15,750 bases of DNA from Bdellovibrio sp. (lineage in GTDB: Bacteria > Bdellovibrionota > Bdellovibrionia > Bdellovibrionales > Bdellovibrionaceae), in the NCBI GenBank assembly GCA_017745015.1, contig JAGIAF010000046.1:1-15750 (forward strand), in the 5' to 3' direction. The translations under genes and the position numbers were made by a program. Within the stretch, counting starts at the first letter, position 1, and the number at the start of each line of letters is the position of its first letter. The notes under the pieces were generated by a model. That model searched no databases. It saw nothing but the letters and a program-made list of their open reading frames with translations, and was not told where the DNA came from. This document shows positions 11,691 through 15,750 of the stretch, piece by piece.

Positions 11691-13724
11691 ATGACTTCTA
11701 ACAATCCTCTTTTGATGCCTTTTACCGCAAAAGATCAGGCCGTTCCTTTTGATAAAATCAAAGTCGAACATTATCTGCCAGCTTTGCAAGAAGCGGTGAA
11801 AATGGCGAAAGCCAATATCGAAAAAATCAAAGCCAATACGGCAACACCGGATTTCGAAAATACGATCTTCGCGTTGGAGCAAGCGGCTGAAACAGCGGGC
11901 GTGGTCGCAGGCATTTATGGCAACTTGGAATCAGCTCATTCTGATGAAACTTTCCAAGCTCTTGCGAAAGATATCTATCCAACTTTGACAGCGATGGAGT
12001 CTGACATCTCTTTGGATGCAGAAATCTTCAAACGCGTAAAACACGTTTACGACAATCGCGCTTCAATGAACTTGAATGCGGAACAACTTCGCTTGTTGGA
12101 AAAAACATACCTTGGCTTCGTTCGTAACGGCGCTTTGTTGTCAGCAGCTGACAAAGAAACTCTTCGTCAAATTGACCAAGAGATGTCTGTCTTGGGACCG
12201 AAATATTCAGAGAACGTTTTGAAAGCGACAAATGCTTTTGAAATGGTTTTGGAAAATCACGAAGACGTAGCGGGCATTCCTGAAGGTATCCTTGAAGGTG
12301 CGGCAGCCGCTGCTGCAGCTAAAGGTAAAAAAGGCTGGTTGTTCAACTTGCAAATCCCTTCTTACCTTCCGTTCATGACTTACGCGAACAACAGAGCTTT
12401 GCGTGAGAAAATGTCTCGCGCCTACGCTTCTCGCGCTTTCGGTGGCGAATTCGACAACCAAGAGATCGTAAAAAAAATCGTTACACTTCGTGCAAAACGC
12501 GCGAACCTTTTGGGTTTCAAAACTCACGCGGAATTCGTCTTGGCCGAGCGCATGGCGAAAGACCCGGCAACTGTTGGTACCTTCTTGCAAAAACTATTGA
12601 AGGCTTCTAAGGCTGCGGGTCAACGTGACGTTTCTGAAGTTCAAGCTTTTGCGGCTCAGTTGGACGGCATCCCTGAAATCAAACCTTGGGACTTCGGCTA
12701 CTACTCGGAGAAATTGAAAGAAGAAAAATACGCTTTCAATGAAGAAGATCTTCGTCCGTACTTCAAACTTGAAAACGTTGTGGAAGGTGTGTTCAAGCAC
12801 GCCAAACAGCTTTACGGTTTGACGTTCAAAGAAAACAAAGACATCCCAGTCTATCACCCAGAAGTAAAAGCTTACGAGATCTTCGACGAAGCTGGTAAGT
12901 ACATGGGCTTGTTCTACACAGACTTCTTCCCACGCGAGACCAAAAAAGGTGGCGCATGGATGACTCAATTCCGCGCGCAAGGTTTGTTCGGCAAAGAGTT
13001 GAAACGCCCGCACGTGAGCATCGTATGTAACTTCACGAAGCCAACGCCGACAAAACCGTCGCTTTTGACTTACGACGAAGTTCGCACTTTATTCCATGAG
13101 TTCGGTCACGCTTTGCACGGCATGCTTTCAGACGTTACTTACCAAACTTTGTCTGGTACGAGCGTTTACTGGGACTTCGTAGAGCTTCCATCTCAAATCA
13201 TGGAAAACTGGGCTGGTGAAAAAGAAGGTTTGGATTTGTTTGCTCGTCACTACGAAACAAACGAACCCATGCCAGTGGAGTTGATCAACAAGCTGAAAGC
13301 TTCTCAACAATTCCAAGCAGGCTACGCTTCTTGCCGCCAATTGCAATTCGGTATGATGGATATGGCTTGGCATACGGCCGATCCTTCTTTGATCAAAGAC
13401 GTAGACGCTTTCGAAGAAATGGCGACAGCGGAAACTCGCTTGTTCCCGAAAGTTGAAGGCACGAACTCTTCTTGCAGCTTCAGCCACATCTTTGCCGGCG
13501 GTTACTCTGCAGGTTATTACTCTTACAAATGGGCTGAAGTTTTGGATGCAGATGCATTTGAATACTTCAAAGAAGAAGGTTTGTTCAGTCCTGAAGTGGC
13601 ACGTAAGTTTAAGGAATTCATCTTGAGCAAAGGTGGCACTGAGCATCCGATGGATCTTTACAAAAAGTTCCGCGGTCGCGAACCAGATCCAAATGCACTT
13701 CTTCGTCGTGACGGTTTGATCTAG
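11691..13724 (+). CDS. M3 family zinc oligopeptidase (oligopeptidase A/Dcp type)
   Basis: A cytoplasmic zinc metallopeptidase that cuts short peptides, such as degradation products and signal peptides. Length (677 residues) is normal for the family. The zinc site HEFGH is at residues 469-473 within TLFHEFGHALHGM, with the third ligand Glu498 in WDFVELPSQIMENW; conserved flanks such as the N-terminal MTSNNPLLMPF and the C-terminal FSHIFAGGYSAGYYSYKWAEVLDAD are also present. No signal peptide. The frame could begin at ATG 11676, but that start has no ribosome binding site, whereas ATG 11691 follows GGGGG by eight bases and gives the usual NPLL start. It heads an operon with nadK and recN. By family it may be OpdA (prlC) or Dcp; I leave the symbol blank. 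Digestion of prey peptides is a possible role, as inference. Confidence 0.93.
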   Translation: MTSNNPLLMPFTAKDQAVPFDKIKVEHYLPALQEAVKMAKANIEKIKANTATPDFENTIFALEQAAETAGVVAGIYGNLESAHSDETFQALAKDIYPTLTAMESDISLDAEIFKRVKHVYDNRASMNLNAEQLRLLEKTYLGFVRNGALLSAADKETLRQIDQEMSVLGPKYSENVLKATNAFEMVLENHEDVAGIPEGILEGAAAAAAAKGKKGWLFNLQIPSYLPFMTYANNRALREKMSRAYASRAFGGEFDNQEIVKKIVTLRAKRANLLGFKTHAEFVLAERMAKDPATVGTFLQKLLKASKAAGQRDVSEVQAFAAQLDGIPEIKPWDFGYYSEKLKEEKYAFNEEDLRPYFKLENVVEGVFKHAKQLYGLTFKENKDIPVYHPEVKAYEIFDEAGKYMGLFYTDFFPRETKKGGAWMTQFRAQGLFGKELKRPHVSIVCNFTKPTPTKPSLLTYDEVRTLFHEFGHALHGMLSDVTYQTLSGTSVYWDFVELPSQIMENWAGEKEGLDLFARHYETNEPMPVELINKLKASQQFQAGYASCRQLQFGMMDMAWHTADPSLIKDVDAFEEMATAETRLFPKVEGTNSSCSFSHIFAGGYSAGYYSYKWAEVLDADAFEYFKEEGLFSPEVARKFKEFILSKGGTEHPMDLYKKFRGREPDPNALLRRDGLI

Positions 13725-14642
13725 ATGAAGAAAGCGCCAAGTCAGAAGACTGCTCAGCAGGAAACGAATCATCTGGAACTTCCAGAGAAAAGTAAGATCG
13801 CCTTGGTCTACCGTCTTGAGACGGCCCAAGCGGTCGCGCTTGCTAAGAAGGTTGCGACTTTCTTAAAAGAAAAAGGTCATGACGTCTTCACAGCTCCGGA
13901 TCAAAAGCTGGTTCCGAGCACGAAGCTTGCGAAAACTAAAAAGCAACTTGATGATCTTTCTTTGGTGATCGTTCTTGGTGGTGACGGAACTTATCTTCGT
14001 GCTGTCAGAATCTTAGAAGGCCGTGGAACTCCGATCTTAGGTTTCAATATGGGCTCTTTGGGATTTTTAACAGCACACAATGCTGAGACAGCCTTCGACG
14101 TTATCGAAGCCGCTCTGAACGGCAAGATGGAGCTTCGTCCCCGCTCAATGATTCATGCAAAAATTCAACGCAAAGGTAAAACCCGCGCTGAATTCCATGC
14201 GCTGAACGACGTCGTGATTGAAAGAGGTTCCATGAGCCAATTGATCAACACGGCGATTTACGCGGATAAATATTTAGTAAGTGAAGTAAAAGCTGACGGT
14301 TTCATCGTGGCAAGCCCCTCGGGTTCAACGGCGTACAATTTGGCAGCCGGGGGTCCGATCTTGCACCCGATGGCGCAAGTCTTGGTGGTGACACCAGTGG
14401 CTCCGCACAGTTTGACTTCACGTCCTTTGATTTTCCCGGATAACAGTCTTTTGTCGTTTAAACTTAACGGCAAATCTCAAAAGGCACATTTCATTGTCGA
14501 TGGCCAAAAGCTTGCTGAGATCACTGCAGAAGATGAAGTGGTGCTCACACGTTCTTGCTACGATCACTGGATTGTTCGCCAACCGGATCACAATTACTTC
14601 CACCTTCTTCGTGAAAAACTCAAATTCGGAGACCGGAGCTAG
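13725..14642 (+). CDS. nadK: NAD kinase
   Basis: Phosphorylates NAD to NADP with ATP or polyphosphate in the cytoplasm, the only known route to NADP. The 305 residues carry the signature GGDGTYLRAVR (85-95, Asp87 catalytic), the loop GFNMGSLGFL (106-115), LNDVVIERG (160-168, NAD-binding Asn161-Asp162) and DGFIVASPSGSTAYNLAAGG (191-210). The first 22 residues are a polar extension before the first strand (KIALVYR) and look dispensable. The ATG directly follows the peptidase stop (TAGATG) and has no clear ribosome binding site, so it probably relies on translational coupling. recN follows three bases after its stop; nadK next to recN is a common arrangement in bacteria. Confidence 0.95.
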   Translation: MKKAPSQKTAQQETNHLELPEKSKIALVYRLETAQAVALAKKVATFLKEKGHDVFTAPDQKLVPSTKLAKTKKQLDDLSLVIVLGGDGTYLRAVRILEGRGTPILGFNMGSLGFLTAHNAETAFDVIEAALNGKMELRPRSMIHAKIQRKGKTRAEFHALNDVVIERGSMSQLINTAIYADKYLVSEVKADGFIVASPSGSTAYNLAAGGPILHPMAQVLVVTPVAPHSLTSRPLIFPDNSLLSFKLNGKSQKAHFIVDGQKLAEITAEDEVVLTRSCYDHWIVRQPDHNYFHLLREKLKFGDRS

Positions 14643-14645
14643 TTT

Positions 14646-15750
14646 ATGTTACTCGAACTGAAAGTTTCTAATTTCGCAATCATCGAAAACTTGCACATCA
14701 CATTCAAAGACGGATTGAACATCCTGTCTGGTGAAACAGGTGCTGGTAAATCCGTACTCCTTAAGAGCTTGTCCCTCTTGATGGGCGGTAAAGGCTCTTC
14801 TGATACGATTCGTACGGGTTCGTCTCAAGCGACGATCGAAGGTTCCTTTGATATCAGCAAGCGTCCTGACATTCAGAACGCTTTAAGAGACATGGGCATT
14901 GAGATCGACCAAGATACTTTGATCGTTCGCCGAGTTTTGAGCTCTGGTGATAAATCAAAGGTTTACTTGAACGGCTCTTTGAATACTTTGAACAGCTTGC
15001 GTGACATCGTGGCTCCTTTGGTGGAACTAGCGGGCCACTCAGCTCCCCTAATTGAAATGACAGGTCAGCATGAGAACCGCAACTTGATGTCGAAGTCTTA
15101 TCACATGGATTTGCTCGACCAATACGCGGGCACTTGGGATAAGCGTCTTCTTTTCACAGAGAAATACAATCGCTATCACGGGATCTTTGAAGAGATCAAA
15201 AAACTTGAATCTGACGCCAAACAAAAAGCGCAACGTCTTGATTTCTTGATCTACCAACGCGACGAAATCGCGAACTTGGATTTATCTCCAGGTGAAGACA
15301 TGGAACTTGAAGTGGAAGTGAAGAAGCTTAAAAACTCTTCGCGCATTGGTGGCTTTGTCGACCAAGCTGAAGAAGCTCTTTACACAGACGACGATTCTGC
15401 GATCAGCCGTTTGAATGCGGTTTTGAAACGCGGAATGGAAATTTCGGGTGTAGACCCGCAAATCGCTTCCAAGCTTGAAAATTTGGAACAAGCCAAAGCT
15501 TTGATTGATGAAACGGTTTACGAGCTTCGCCAGTACGCGAATAAGATCGACGCCGATCCACAGCGCCTGGAAGAGGCTGAAAGCCGCTTGAGCGATCTTC
15601 GTAAGTTGCAAAAGAAATACGGCAACTCTGTCGATGAGATCTTGAAAGCTTTAATGGAGATGGAAATTGAAATCTCTAACTTGCAAAACTCTGACGTGAA
15701 AATCGAGTCGTTGAAGAAAGAAGCTGCGGTTCTTTTGAAAGAACTTGAAG
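14646..15750 (+). CDS. recN: DNA repair protein RecN, partial (C-terminus beyond right edge)
   Basis: RecN is an SMC-like ATPase that acts on double-strand breaks together with RecA. The frame is open for 368 codons to the window edge; complete proteins have about 550, so roughly the last third, with Walker B and the second half of the ATPase head, is missing. Visible: MLLELKVSNFAIIENL, Walker A GETGAGKS (29-36), a run of beta strands, the Q-loop region MTGQHENRNLM (138-148) followed by HMDLLDQYAG, and a helical, Glu/Lys/Leu-rich coiled-coil region from about 185 on. GGAG lies seven bases before the ATG, and the gene begins three bases after nadK, so it is the third gene of the operon. No LexA-type operator was seen directly upstream, as expected for an internal gene. 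Confidence 0.95.
   Translation, partial: MLLELKVSNFAIIENLHITFKDGLNILSGETGAGKSVLLKSLSLLMGGKGSSDTIRTGSSQATIEGSFDISKRPDIQNALRDMGIEIDQDTLIVRRVLSSGDKSKVYLNGSLNTLNSLRDIVAPLVELAGHSAPLIEMTGQHENRNLMSKSYHMDLLDQYAGTWDKRLLFTEKYNRYHGIFEEIKKLESDAKQKAQRLDFLIYQRDEIANLDLSPGEDMELEVEVKKLKNSSRIGGFVDQAEEALYTDDDSAISRLNAVLKRGMEISGVDPQIASKLENLEQAKALIDETVYELRQYANKIDADPQRLEEAESRLSDLRKLQKKYGNSVDEILKALMEMEIEISNLQNSDVKIESLKKEAAVLLKELE

Overview
The window looks like chromosomal DNA of a predatory or otherwise Bdellovibrio-like Gram-negative bacterium (phylum Bdellovibrionota). This is inferred from gene content, with no database match: moderate GC, an unusual density of secreted outer-membrane barrels and lipoproteins, a PEGA-domain Ser/Thr kinase with an HRDMSPQN catalytic loop, and AAGGAG-type ribosome binding sites. 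I see no tRNA, rRNA, transposase, integrase, phage gene or CRISPR array.

Left part (1-3393), envelope genes: a truncated outer-membrane barrel gene on the minus strand (cut by the left edge), a cysteine-rich lipoprotein on the plus strand with a possible sigma-28-type promoter, a bidirectional terminator, a second barrel of the same FadL/PorV-like type on the minus strand, and a small barrel on the plus strand. The last two are divergent with overlapping promoters, and the small barrel's message appears to be leaderless.

Middle (3397-7880), cytoplasmic and signalling genes: coaE (last step of CoA synthesis) on the minus strand, then a membrane-anchored Ser/Thr kinase and a long-chain acyl-CoA synthetase on the plus strand. 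The synthetase consumes CoA, which loosely links it to coaE, but the two are on opposite strands and are not an operon.

Next block (7899-10488), minus strand, all exported: an AMIN-like secreted protein, an outer-membrane barrel that starts 3 bases after its stop, and a secreted protein with His and Cys motifs like those of caspase-fold (clan CD) peptidases. This is the most interesting locus in the window. A divergent plus-strand lipoprotein (10730-11443) ends in a TYP tandem repeat and a Gly-Val/Ile tract and is followed by a strong hairpin.

Right part (11691-15750), plus-strand housekeeping operon: M3 oligopeptidase, NAD kinase and RecN (truncated by the right edge), with junctions of 0 and 3 bases. 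Several starts were moved from the longest reading frame to the start best supported by a ribosome binding site or signal peptide (coaE, the AMIN-like gene, the TYP lipoprotein and the M3 peptidase).
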